This document shows positions 17,674 through 25,668 of a stretch of 64,000 bases of DNA, in pieces (the first letter of the stretch is position 1; each line of letters opens with the position of its first letter). Source of the DNA: JANRIC01 sp033765345 (GTDB lineage Bacteria; Bacteroidota; Bacteroidia; Cytophagales; Microscillaceae). Both the position numbers and the translations under genes were made by a program. The notes below the pieces were generated by a model. It searched no databases, had not been told where the DNA came from, and saw only the letters and a program-made list of their open reading frames with translations. Location of the stretch: the NCBI GenBank assembly GCA_033765345.1, contig JANRIC010000136.1:1-64000 (forward strand), given 5' to 3'.

Positions 17674-18231
17674 ATGTCAAAAGAATTTAAAAACGATGCC
17701 TATCTCGTGGCTTGCATTCAGAAAGGCGGTCTGGATCGTGAAAACGCGCTCAAATACTGCTATAAAACTTATTTCAAATTCCAGCGACAAATGTTTGGAG
17801 CTTTTTCAAAAAAACTTTCCAGCGAAGACATAGAAGAAGCCTTTCACGATGCGATAGTAGCATTTCGAGACCAAATAATCCACCAAAAATTCGGCGGTAA
17901 TTCAAAACTAGAAACCTTTTTTTACAGCATTTTTAAGTTTAAATGTATTGACACCCTCAGAAAAATCTCCAAAGACCCCGATAAACTGGATCAACCCTTT
18001 GACCCCGTCAATCCTCTGGATGATACCCTCACATCATTGATTCGGGAAGAGGACAAAGCCATATTGCTGGCGGCTCTGGATCGCCTCAAGGAGCTTTGCA
18101 AAAAAGTCCTGCTTTTGTGGAATGACGGCTACTCGATGGAAGAAATCGCCCGCCAGACCAGGTTAAAAAACGCCAATACTGCCAAAGCAAAAAAAAGCCA
18201 ATGCTTTAACGAACTTAAAAGTATGTTTTAA
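17674..18231 (+). CDS. ECF-type RNA polymerase sigma factor
   Basis: About 185 residues from the ATG MSKEFKNDAY; a TTG at 17650 in the same frame would add eight residues and is less likely. Region 2 is seen in EDIEEAFHDAIVAFRDQI and FFYSIFKFKCIDTLRK, and region 4 in LKELCKKVLLLWNDGYSMEEIARQTRLKNANTAKAKKSQC, with a helix-turn-helix. There is no region 1 or 3, as in ECF factors. Upstream, TTGAC at 17622 and AATCTTTG at 17645 resemble a weak promoter. Its neighbour upstream is a membrane anti-sigma-like protein and the divergent genes encode a lipoprotein and a TPR-CHAT protein, so these may be its targets or its regulators (inference). Confidence 0.85.
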   Translation: MSKEFKNDAYLVACIQKGGLDRENALKYCYKTYFKFQRQMFGAFSKKLSSEDIEEAFHDAIVAFRDQIIHQKFGGNSKLETFFYSIFKFKCIDTLRKISKDPDKLDQPFDPVNPLDDTLTSLIREEDKAILLAALDRLKELCKKVLLLWNDGYSMEEIARQTRLKNANTAKAKKSQCFNELKSMF

Positions 18232-18262
18232 ATACCCTTCAAAACAAGACAATTTTCAAATT

Positions 18263-19285
18263 TCAATCAAACAATGTCTTATTCTTACCAGGAGTCATTC
18301 CTAAGTGTTTGTAAGCTTTTTCGGTGGCTTCACGCCCACGAGAGGTTCTTTTGATGAATCCTTCCTTGATCAAAAAAGGCTCATACACTTCCTCGATCGT
18401 TTCGGCTTCTTCGCCGCAAGCCGTGGCAATGGTCGTGAGTCCTACGGGGCCTCCTTTAAACTTCTCGATGATGGTCATCAGGATACGATTATCCATTTCA
18501 TCCAATCCGTAGTCGTCTACTTCCAGGGCATCGAGTGCCATTTGAGCTATGGCCATCGTGATCTCACCCTTGCCTTTGACCTGGGCAAAATCACGGGTTC
18601 TACGCAGCAAATTATTGGCAATTCGTGGAGTTCCTCTGCTTCGGCGGGCAATTTCCATAGCCGCTTGGTCGGCAATGGGTGTATTTAAAATAGCGCACGA
18701 ACGCTTAATGATCGAGGCCAGCAATTCGGCGTCGTAGTATTCTAACCTGGCTTTGATGCCGAAGCGCGCCCGAAGCGGTGAAGTGAGCAAGCCCGAACGG
18801 GTCGTGGCACCAATCAGCGTAAAAGGATTTAAGGTAATCTGAATGGTACGGGCATTGGGTCCGGAGTCGAGCATAATGTCAATTTTATAATCTTCCATGG
18901 CCGAATACAGATATTCTTCCACCACAGGATTGAGGCGATGAATTTCATCGATAAAAAGCACGTCATTGGTCTCCAGATTGGTGAGTAAGCCTGCCAAGTC
19001 GCTGGGTTTGTCCAATACGGGTCCCGAAGTGGTTTTCATGGTTGCCTGAAGTTCATTGGCAATGATGTTGGAGAGGGTCGTTTTGCCCAGCCCCGGAGGC
19101 CCGTGTAGAAGTACGTGATCGAGGGCTTCTCCCCTTTGTTTGGCGGCAAGTACAAACACTTTGAGGTTGGCCACAATCTTGTCTTGCCCTGCAAAATCAC
19201 CAAAAGAAAGCGGTCGGAGGGCTTTCTCGATGACCTGCTCTGCTTCCGATAAAAACTCTTTATCCCCTTTGAGGTATTCTTTCAT
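18263..19285 (-). CDS. ruvB: Holliday junction branch migration helicase RuvB
   Basis: AAA+ motor that with RuvA drives branch migration of Holliday junctions for RuvC. The 340-residue protein shows Walker A GPPGLGKTTLS near residue 65, Walker B LFIDEIHRLNP near residue 115, sensor I GATTRSGLLTSPLRARFG, and a C-terminal winged helix (GFIKRTSRGREATEKAYKHLG). Length matches the family. It is a single minus-strand gene, convergent with the sigma factor gene and divergent from apbE; ruvA and ruvC are not in the window. Confidence 0.97.
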   Translation of the reverse strand: MKEYLKGDKEFLSEAEQVIEKALRPLSFGDFAGQDKIVANLKVFVLAAKQRGEALDHVLLHGPPGLGKTTLSNIIANELQATMKTTSGPVLDKPSDLAGLLTNLETNDVLFIDEIHRLNPVVEEYLYSAMEDYKIDIMLDSGPNARTIQITLNPFTLIGATTRSGLLTSPLRARFGIKARLEYYDAELLASIIKRSCAILNTPIADQAAMEIARRSRGTPRIANNLLRRTRDFAQVKGKGEITMAIAQMALDALEVDDYGLDEMDNRILMTIIEKFKGGPVGLTTIATACGEEAETIEEVYEPFLIKEGFIKRTSRGREATEKAYKHLGMTPGKNKTLFD

Positions 19286-19360
19286 ATAATTCTTAGAAAA
19301 TATAAAGGTTAAAAATAATAAATTTTCGGGATATTCTGGGTCTAAGTCTGAATTTTCCGC

Positions 19361-19368
19361 TAATTTTG
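19361..19368 (+). promoter_or_regulatory. TAnnTTTG -7 box before apbE
   Basis: TAATTTTG matches the Bacteroidota -7 consensus exactly and lies 24 bases before the apbE ATG. No clear TTG is seen at -33, so the call rests on the -7 box and position. Confidence 0.45.
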
Positions 19369-19392
19369 ATTTGTCAAATTTGAGTACAAACT

Positions 19393-20454
19393 ATGAATAA
19401 TCTCCAAAAAAACGCTGTTTATTCACTTGTATTAATTGTGGTATTTGCAAGTGTTTATTTATACCGACAATCGCAAAGCCCCTCCAAACCCAGCAAAAAC
19501 ACTGAGGCTGAGAAAAAAGAAGTTTTTATCGAAGGTACCACTTTTGGTGTTGTTACTTATCACATCAAGTACCTCGACGAAAAGCAGCAGAACTATAAAA
19601 AAGAGATCGATTCTATCCTTCAGGATTTTAATCAAGCTTTCTCAACGTATATTCCCGATTCTGAAATTTCTCAATTCAATCAATCCGACTCTCTCGTGTT
19701 TCAATCTCCGCTTTGGTATCGGGTACTGGCAAAAGGCAAAGAAGTATACGAAGCCAGCGAAGGGGCATTTGACCCTACGCTAGCACCGATTATTGAAGTT
19801 TGGGGCTTTGGTGTGGGTAAAATTGAAAAAATCCCCGATCAAAAGACTGTTGATTCGCTCAAAAAATTCGTGGGTATGGATAAAATCAACTTTGATAAAA
19901 AAATACTCCGAAAAGATATGCCTCAAATGAGCCTGAATTTTAATGCCATCAATCAGGGTTATGCCGTAGACGTAGTGTCCGAATTTTTGCAATCCAAAGG
20001 CATTGAAAACTATCTGGTTGAGATTGGCCGTGAAATGGCCGCTAAAGGCAAAAACGCCGAAGGTAAAAGCTGGCTGATTGGCATTGTGAACCCCAAATAC
20101 AAAGAACCAGGACAAGATCCGATGGGCGGAAAAGTGCGTTTGGAAGACCGAGCTTTGTCTACTTCGGGCAATTACGAGAGTTTTTATGTCAAAAACGGTA
20201 AAAAATACGCCCATATCATTGATCCCAAAACAGGCTATCCCGTAGAACATTCCCTGCTTAGTGCGTCGGTATTTGCCCCAGATTGTATTACTGCGGATGC
20301 CTTTGCTACGGCTTTTATGGTGCTTGGCAAGGATAAGACCCTGGAGATTGTGGCTAAAAATAAAAATCTGGACGTATTTCTGATTTACAGCGATGAAAAA
20401 GGAAACTTGCAGAAGTTTGCCAGCGAAGGCATCAAGGATTATTTTGAAAAATAA
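19393..20454 (+). CDS. apbE: FAD:protein FMN transferase (ApbE family)
   Basis: Transfers FMN from FAD to a Thr residue of flavoproteins such as the NqrB/NqrC or RnfG/RnfD subunits, at the periplasmic face. The 353-residue protein has an N-terminal membrane anchor (YSLVLIVVFASVYLY). Family motifs are VFIEGTTFGVVTYHI, EASEGAFDPTLAPI, LNFNAINQGYAVDVV, ALSTSGNYESFY and HIIDPKTGYPVEH. The usual VEIGGE segment reads VEIGRE here. It is followed by a methyltransferase gene and a membrane protein on the same strand and ends convergent with a 2OG-oxygenase gene. No Nqr or Rnf genes are visible nearby. Confidence 0.92.
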   Translation: MNNLQKNAVYSLVLIVVFASVYLYRQSQSPSKPSKNTEAEKKEVFIEGTTFGVVTYHIKYLDEKQQNYKKEIDSILQDFNQAFSTYIPDSEISQFNQSDSLVFQSPLWYRVLAKGKEVYEASEGAFDPTLAPIIEVWGFGVGKIEKIPDQKTVDSLKKFVGMDKINFDKKILRKDMPQMSLNFNAINQGYAVDVVSEFLQSKGIENYLVEIGREMAAKGKNAEGKSWLIGIVNPKYKEPGQDPMGGKVRLEDRALSTSGNYESFYVKNGKKYAHIIDPKTGYPVEHSLLSASVFAPDCITADAFATAFMVLGKDKTLEIVAKNKNLDVFLIYSDEKGNLQKFASEGIKDYFEK

Positions 20455-20529
20455 GTAAAAAATCTTCTTTGTGCCTGCTAAAAACACGTACTTTGTGTAT
20501 GAGTTGCATAATAACCAAGAAAAAACCCA

Positions 20530-21294
20530 TTGGAAAATTCACTAAAAAATAAACCCGAACTATCTCAAAAAGAATGGTTTAACGATTGGTTTGACACCCC
20601 TTTTTATCACATTCTTTATAAAAATCGTGATTTTGGAGAAGCTCGACTTTTTATAGATAAACTGGCAGACTTTTTACAGTTTCGGACTCACCACAAAATC
20701 CTGGATTTGGCCTGTGGGCGAGGCCGCCACGCTATTTACCTGAACCAAAAAGGTTTACACGTAGTAGGGATTGACCTTTCTACGACCAATATTGCATACG
20801 CCCGTCAGTTTGAAAATGAGCGACTTCGTTTTTTTGTACACGATATGCGCGAGGTCTTCGAGGAGTGCTGCTTCGATTTTATTGTCAATCTTTTTACCAG
20901 TTTTGGATATTTTGAAACAGACGAGGAGGACTTAAAAGTGATTCAGGCAGCTACCTACAATCTAAAATCCAGGGGAAAATTCCTGATAGATTTCCTTAAT
21001 CCTGATAAAATTATTCATCAGATCCGCCCCCAGGAAATTAAAGTGATCAACGATATTGAGTTTCACATTCAAAAATCTTATCAAAATGGCTTTATCCTCA
21101 AAACCATCGACTTTGAGTACAAAGGCAAAAAATACCACTATCAGGAGCGGGTCAAATCTATTGATTTGGCAAAATTTCAATCCTATTTTGAACAAACACA
21201 ACTGAACATAATCCACATTTTTGGCAATTATCAGCTTGACAAGTTCCAGCCCAACGAATCGGACAGGATGATTTTTGTACTTGAGAAAAGATAA
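20530..21294 (+). CDS. Class I SAM-dependent methyltransferase (TTG start)
   Basis: A 254-residue Rossmann-fold methyltransferase. Motif I is ILDLACGRGRHAIYL near residue 58, followed by the acidic motif II VVGIDLSTTNI, then FDFIVNLFTSFGYF and a GKFLIDFLNP strand typical of the Methyltransf_25/11 group. The substrate is not predictable. The only start giving the complete N-terminal helix (ENSLKNKPELSQKEWFNDWF) is TTG at 20530, with no in-frame ATG before the SAM motif. TACTTTG at about 20490 with TTTG 17 bases upstream resembles a one-base-short promoter. The next gene starts 9 bases after its stop. Confidence 0.85.
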   Translation: MENSLKNKPELSQKEWFNDWFDTPFYHILYKNRDFGEARLFIDKLADFLQFRTHHKILDLACGRGRHAIYLNQKGLHVVGIDLSTTNIAYARQFENERLRFFVHDMREVFEECCFDFIVNLFTSFGYFETDEEDLKVIQAATYNLKSRGKFLIDFLNPDKIIHQIRPQEIKVINDIEFHIQKSYQNGFILKTIDFEYKGKKYHYQERVKSIDLAKFQSYFEQTQLNIIHIFGNYQLDKFQPNESDRMIFVLEKR

Positions 21295-21303
21295 ATTTAA
21301 GCG

Positions 21304-22386
21304 ATGGTACAAATCCTAGATGCCTTATTAAGTTCCATATTGCTGCTGACAATCGCCATATTATTGCTCAGTTTTGCTGGCATTTTATTGGCCGTAGCTC
21401 GTCCGTTTCGCTCGGAGATCGCCAACGGCATTTTGTCAGTAATTTCAATAGGATTTGTCTTTGGGATTATTTTCTGGATGCTAAACGCTCGGTATTATCA
21501 CGCCTTGGGCAAAGCATCAGAATTTACAGATCTTAAAGTCAATCAAAAATATATTTTCCTGGTTGACAAGCAGTTCCAGGGAGATTCGGACGGGATGGGG
21601 GATAATTTTTTCCGATTATTTACCCTAGATCGTCTTTCAGGCGAACTAATCGGGCGCAGCTTTGCTGGCGAATATGGGGAAGAGGGAACAATCGTCATGC
21701 TACACGAAGATACTGCTTGGGTAAAAACGGGCAAAGGTTTACTCGGAATCAAAGGCACAAGCAATCAGGTGGTTTTTTCTGATCAAAAAAAAGCACTCAC
21801 GCTGCATTTTGAGGAATTCAAGATCGGTATCGATAAAATCAACTATCTTCCAGGAGATAGCTTATTGTCTATCACCGCTAAAGACGGCAGAACACACCTG
21901 CTTTCCCCCCGCACACAAAAACTTGGGCCTCCCAAAGACTATGAATCAAACCCTGTAGCTACGGCTTTCTTTGCTAAAGAATTCATAGAACTATCAAAAA
22001 ACCAAAAAGTCTATCTAAGTAGTTCGTCCAGAAAACAATTCCTGAGCAGTCTTTATACCGCAGAAGCAAAAGTACTCAGTCCCCTTGAGTTCCTGGAGGG
22101 GTATTTTGTGGCTTTTTCACCGGAAAAACAAATTTTTTTGATCCTTCATTATGAAACTACCGATAAAATTGATTTCATCCTCAGTGCTTTTTCAAGCCAA
22201 AATCTGCAAAAACCCTTGTGGGATATTTACCGGAAAGATTTACAAATCGGTGACTTCTTTAGCAAATCTGAAAGCACACTGACTTGTGTGCAAGTGTATG
22301 AGAACGAAGTGTATTTCACCATAGACGGTTTTTTGTGCAAAGCTGATTTACAAAAAGGAACAATCATTTGGAAAAAAAGGCTTTAA
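21304..22386 (+). CDS. Membrane-anchored protein with PQQ-like repeats, unknown function
   Basis: A 360-residue protein with two N-terminal membrane helices (LLSSILLLTIAILLLSFAGILL and ILSVISIGFVFGIIFWMLNA). About 280 beta-rich residues follow, in which phrases such as FRLFTLDRLSGELIGRSF and ADLQKGTIIWKKRL resemble PQQ-like beta-propeller blades. I recognise no named family. It follows the methyltransferase gene by 9 bases and is probably cotranscribed. It ends 4 bases before the convergent oxygenase gene, so the two transcripts must overlap. Confidence 0.72.
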   Translation: MVQILDALLSSILLLTIAILLLSFAGILLAVARPFRSEIANGILSVISIGFVFGIIFWMLNARYYHALGKASEFTDLKVNQKYIFLVDKQFQGDSDGMGDNFFRLFTLDRLSGELIGRSFAGEYGEEGTIVMLHEDTAWVKTGKGLLGIKGTSNQVVFSDQKKALTLHFEEFKIGIDKINYLPGDSLLSITAKDGRTHLLSPRTQKLGPPKDYESNPVATAFFAKEFIELSKNQKVYLSSSSRKQFLSSLYTAEAKVLSPLEFLEGYFVAFSPEKQIFLILHYETTDKIDFILSAFSSQNLQKPLWDIYRKDLQIGDFFSKSESTLTCVQVYENEVYFTIDGFLCKADLQKGTIIWKKRL

Positions 22387-22390
22387 AACA

Positions 22391-23020
22391 TTATCTTGCC
22401 AAAAATCCCAGTCCGGCCGGCTGATAAAGCAACCAACCCGTAAGGCTCTCACGGCCTTGGTAGGTCATCATTACTTCGTGTTCTACCAGATCACTTTTGA
22501 ACAATACCAGTCTGTTGCCAAGTGGTTCTACTAGGATTTCCCGATCGTCCTGATAGATTTTCAATTCTCCACCATCGCCAGGCTGCCATTTTTCATTCAA
22601 GTAAAAAACTAGGGAGATCAGGCGATTGTTCTGTTCCCGAAACTGATCCAAATGCCTTTTGTAAAAAGTACCCGGAGGATAATAAGCCAGGTGAAACTCG
22701 CTGTCTGAAATACTCAGATAACAATAGCGATTTAAGCGAGCTATCCATTCATCTATCAAAGAAAAAAAACCAGTCAGAGGTTTATCACGCTCCCGATCAA
22801 GCCAATAAACCCAATCACCCCGGATATTTTTGTCAATTTGAAAATCCTGCAAAGTACCGATCCCAGCTTTGGCAAATTCTTCCTGAGTCAGCAAAGATTG
22901 ATAATAGGTTTTTATTTCTGCAAAGGTTCGGTCTGGAATAACTTGATCAATCAGCACATAATGCTGGTCTGAGAGTCTGTCGATCCACTCGAGCCAGGTT
23001 TCCTCGGAGATAGTATTCAT
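22391..23020 (-). CDS. 2OG-Fe(II) oxygenase (prolyl 4-hydroxylase-like)
   Basis: About 209 residues from the ATG MNTISEETWLEW; the open frame extends 22 codons further upstream without conserved sequence. The double-stranded beta-helix metal motif is visible as H-x-D in YKRHLDQF, then SLVFYLNEKW..GDGGELKIY, the distal His in LVEHEVM, and the 2-oxoglutarate-binding Arg in QGRESLTGWL. This arrangement is that of prolyl 4-hydroxylase-type enzymes. The protein substrate is unknown; some bacterial members modify ribosomal or translation proteins. Confidence 0.87.
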   Translation of the reverse strand: MNTISEETWLEWIDRLSDQHYVLIDQVIPDRTFAEIKTYYQSLLTQEEFAKAGIGTLQDFQIDKNIRGDWVYWLDRERDKPLTGFFSLIDEWIARLNRYCYLSISDSEFHLAYYPPGTFYKRHLDQFREQNNRLISLVFYLNEKWQPGDGGELKIYQDDREILVEPLGNRLVLFKSDLVEHEVMMTYQGRESLTGWLLYQPAGLGFLAR

Positions 23021-23081
23021 GATTTTTTTGAAATGTATTACGAAGTTAACAAATACAGGCAAATATTCTATAATTTGTGGA

Positions 23082-23089
23082 TACATTTG
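23082..23089 (+). promoter_or_regulatory. TAnnTTTG -7 box before the HD hydrolase
   Basis: TACATTTG matches the -7 consensus and lies 23 bases before the ATG at 23113. A -33 TTG is not evident at the expected distance. Confidence 0.45.
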
Positions 23090-23112
23090 TAAATTAATCC
23101 AAATTCAAATTT

Positions 23113-23655
23113 ATGGCATTCAACCCTCACATTTATAGACAAACCGTTACTTTTGCTGGTAAAGCGCATGCGGGGCATCACATACCCGGCACTACCATCC
23201 CCTACGTGACTCACCTGGCTGCCGTGGCTGCCGAAACGATCTCAGCCATCTTACAAAGTAATGAAGATCACTTGGATATAGATTTTGCTGTGCAATGCGC
23301 CCTCTTGCACGATGTCATCGAGGATACTTCTGTAAAATACGAAGAACTGATTACCTCCTTTGGTGAAAAAGTAGCTCAGGGTGTACTTGCACTGACGAAA
23401 AACGATCAACTTCCCTTCTCAGAACAAATGGCAGATAGCCTGAAACGTATCTTAGAACAAGGACCAGAAGTGCGTATCGTCAAAATGGCCGACCGGATTG
23501 ATAACCTCTACCTTCCTGCCCTTTACTGGACTTCAGCCAAAAGAAAATACTATCAGGAAGAAGCCCGACTAATCCTCGATACCCTGAAGGGTGTCAATCC
23601 TTATATTGAGCAGCGACTCGCTCAGAAAATCGAGGATTATACCAAGTATTTTTAA
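23113..23655 (+). CDS. HD-domain phosphohydrolase (SpoT/Mesh1-like)
   Basis: A 180-residue single-domain protein of the HD superfamily resembling the hydrolase domain of RelA/SpoT and small (p)ppGpp hydrolases. Metal ligands are visible in HAGHHIPGTTIPYVTHL, the HD pair in CALLHDVIEDT, and the distal Asp in VKMADRIDNL. It lacks the synthetase and TGS domains, so it is a stand-alone hydrolase of (p)ppGpp or a related nucleotide (inference). It is monocistronic and divergent from the 2OG-oxygenase gene. An accessory, repeat-rich patch starts just after it. Confidence 0.85.
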   Translation: MAFNPHIYRQTVTFAGKAHAGHHIPGTTIPYVTHLAAVAAETISAILQSNEDHLDIDFAVQCALLHDVIEDTSVKYEELITSFGEKVAQGVLALTKNDQLPFSEQMADSLKRILEQGPEVRIVKMADRIDNLYLPALYWTSAKRKYYQEEARLILDTLKGVNPYIEQRLAQKIEDYTKYF

Positions 23656-23763
23656 GGGGAATTATTCCTTGCTTCTTCTGATTTTTATAGCTTAAAACAT
23701 CTCCCTTCTGCCCTATTGTGTGCTAGAATGCCTCTTTGAAGCTTATCGATAAATAAAATGTGA

Positions 23764-23810
23764 ACTGAGGTGCGTATAAGCAGCCATTTTAGTACGACTA
23801 AGGCTAAAAA
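23764..23810 (+). repeat. Direct repeat, left copy, before the broken Rpn gene
   Basis: ACTGAGGTGCGTATAAG and, about 18 bases on, TAAGGCTAAAA recur at 24881-24921 in the same order and orientation. The pair brackets the Rpn-family pseudogene. Confidence 0.65.
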
Positions 23811-24118
23811 AATCTTTCAAAATTCGTAAATTGCCTACAAAAAAAATTAAGTATCCTCATGGCAAAGTACATCAACCCCTATACAGATTTTGGTTTCAAA
23901 AAACTCTTTGGCGAGGAGGCAAATAAGGATTTATTAATTGATTTTTTGAACCAACTTTTGCCTGCACATCACCAAATTGCAGACTTAAATTTTCGAAATG
24001 TTGAAAATTTAGCTGATTTGTCGGCAGAAAGAAAGGCAATTTTTGATATTCATTGTATGGCCGTTTCAGGCGAAAGGTTTATCGTGGAGATGCAAAAAAC
24101 AAAAATAAAATTCTTCCA

Positions 24119-24163
24119 CCCCCCTTTTTAATTTCCCCCCTAAATAGGGGGATTTAAGGGGGG
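24119..24163. repeat. C-run/G-run hairpin inside the broken Rpn gene
   Basis: CCCCCCTT at 24119 pairs with AAGGGGGG ending at 24163, and an inner CCCCCT pairs with AGGGGG around an AAAT loop. It looks like a small palindromic insertion and is unlike the surrounding coding sequence. No second copy is seen in the window. Confidence 0.7.
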
Positions 24164-24202
24164 TACGAGAATAAGCCCAACAGGGGGATTGGAATTTCAA
24201 AT

Positions 24203-24305
24203 TATACTCAAACCGAAGTGGTTTTCCGAGATTTTAGCTTTTAAATCATTAATAATCAAGCTAATCAATCAAGAAAATCAGGCAAATCACTTCAATCTGG
24301 GTATA
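24203..24305 (-). mobile_element. 103-bp MITE-like element, copy B
   Basis: Same element as copy A in inverse orientation, starting TATACTCAAACCGAAGTGG and ending CAATCTGGGTATA. Deleting 24205-24305 leaves one TA and joins TTC AAA TTA to GAA TCG ATT, an uninterrupted Rpn-family reading frame. Confidence 0.92.
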
Positions 24306-24880
24306 GAATCGATTTATTTTGTGGCTATGTTGGATTTTGAGTATGACGAAGCTGAGGAAAGACGTAAATTTAGGCGTGATGTAGCCCTCAAAGATCAAGA
24401 CGGAGATTTGTTTTTTGATAAATTGCATTTCAAATTTTTACAAATGCCTTTGTTCAAGAAGCAAGAACACGAATTAGAAACTAAATTTGACAAATGGTGT
24501 TACTTTCTCAAAAACTTAGAAACTTTTGACCATATTCCTGCTATCCTTAATGAACCCATTTTCCAAAAAGTCTTTGGTACAGCCGAATTAGCAAGTTTAA
24601 CCCCAGAACAAAGGGCTATTTATGAGGAGAATTTGATTCAATATTGGGGTATGAAAAGTGCCATCGAAACAGCTGTGGAAACAGCAGTTGAGGAAAAACA
24701 AATTGAAATTGCAAAAAACTTAATTTCGCTGGGTTCTGATAATGACTTTATCGTCAAAGCAACTGGACTAACAGTTGAACAAATAGAGCATTTGCGTAAT
24801 GCAACGAAGAAAAACTGATGGCTACATACATTACGTCTGCAAAAAGATGGGCTGATGCACATAATCTGGGCATTATATAA

Positions 24881-24921
24881 ACTAAGGCGCGTATAAGTAC
24901 ATGCTGTTTGTAAGGCTAAAA
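24881..24921 (+). repeat. Direct repeat, right copy, after the broken Rpn gene
   Basis: ACTAAGGCGCGTATAAG followed by TAAGGCTAAAA matches the copy at 23764-23810, with a spacer 6 bases shorter. It ends 12 bases before the likely start codon of the next gene. Confidence 0.65.
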
Positions 24922-24933
24922 CGACAGACACCA

Positions 24934-25640
24934 ATGAGACTAAAAGACATTTTTTCAGACAATAAGACAAGAGTTTTCGTGGTGACTAACCAAGCCGAAG
25001 TAGATGAACTTAATTGGACAATTGAGCCGACTGATTTTGACCTTTTGTCAGAAGAAGATAATATTTATTACGTAAAAGCCATTCAAGTTTCAGCAGACAA
25101 TACTTCTGACTGTTATACCCAGATTGAAGTGATTTGCCTGATTTTCTTGATTGATTAGCTTGATTATTAATGATTTAAAAGCTAAAATCTCGGAAAACCA
25201 CTTCGGTTTGAGTATACATTGGAATAATGACACCTGAAAGAATTGCTGAAACGGTTGTGAAAAGAGAACCAAATGGACAAGTTCTAGCTGAAAGCATTTA
25301 CGACCAAAAGCAAAGTATAATTCCAACAGTTGCCTCTGACTGTTTTGGCGACTATGAATTGTTTTATGCAAAAGAAAATCCACAAATTGGAGTTGACATT
25401 TTAAGAGACAGACAGCCAAAAGCTATCAACAAAAATGTTGTTGCAGAAGACTTAGGATCTATTTTACGGGACGAGAATAGAATTGAAGAAGCGATTGAAG
25501 CATTTATAATCAGCGAGCAGACAGGGCCTTCTTCTGAGTATGTTTACTTTGAACTTTCAAGACTTTATCGAGACATTGGACAGACTGATAATGAATTGAA
25601 ATACAAGCAAAAATTCAAAGACAATGGCGGAGTTGAATAG
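24934..25640 (+). pseudogene. Unknown TPR-like gene split by a MITE
   Basis: The frame starting MRLKDIFSDNKTRVFVVTNQ (an ATG at 24901 in the same frame falls inside the direct repeat and is less likely) enters the MITE after SADNTSDCY. After the element a second frame carries MTPERIAETVVKREP to the stop at 25640. Removing 101 bases (25116-25216) joins TGT TA to C ATT GGA, giving SDCYIGIMTPERIAETV and one 201-residue product. The C-terminal part (DLGSILRDENRIEEAIEAFI, ELSRLYRDIGQTDNELKY) looks like two TPR units. I do not recognise the N-terminal domain. The gene lies in a small accessory patch and is inactivated unless the C-terminal piece is translated from its own ATG at 25227. Confidence 0.85.
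25114..25216 (+). mobile_element. 103-bp MITE-like element, copy C
   Basis: Matches copy A throughout, with TA at 25114-25115 and 25215-25216. Because its deletion restores a coding frame exactly, it defines the element as 99 bases plus a duplicated TA target. Confidence 0.94.
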
Positions 25641-25668
25641 TGAACAAAAAAGCCCAGCCCATAACATC

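Larger units (their letters stand above)
23859..24818 (+). pseudogene. Broken Rpn/PD-(D/E)XK transposase-family gene
   Basis: Family: Rpn / PD-(D/E)XK nuclease family transposase (PF12784 type), normally one frame of about 280-300 residues. The N-terminal part MAKYINPYTDFGFKKLFGEE..FDIHCMAVSGERFIVEMQKTK ends in the wrong frame at 24131. The C-terminal part restarts as SIYFVAMLDFEYDEAEERRK and runs to 24818. Three lesions separate them: a GC-rich hairpin at 24119-24163 that replaces roughly a dozen expected codons and shifts the frame, an in-frame TAA at 24172 where related proteins would have Gln (read RE*AQQGDWNFKL), and a MITE at 24203-24305. Removing 101 bases of the MITE gives FKLESIYFV in one frame. 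Confidence 0.9.
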
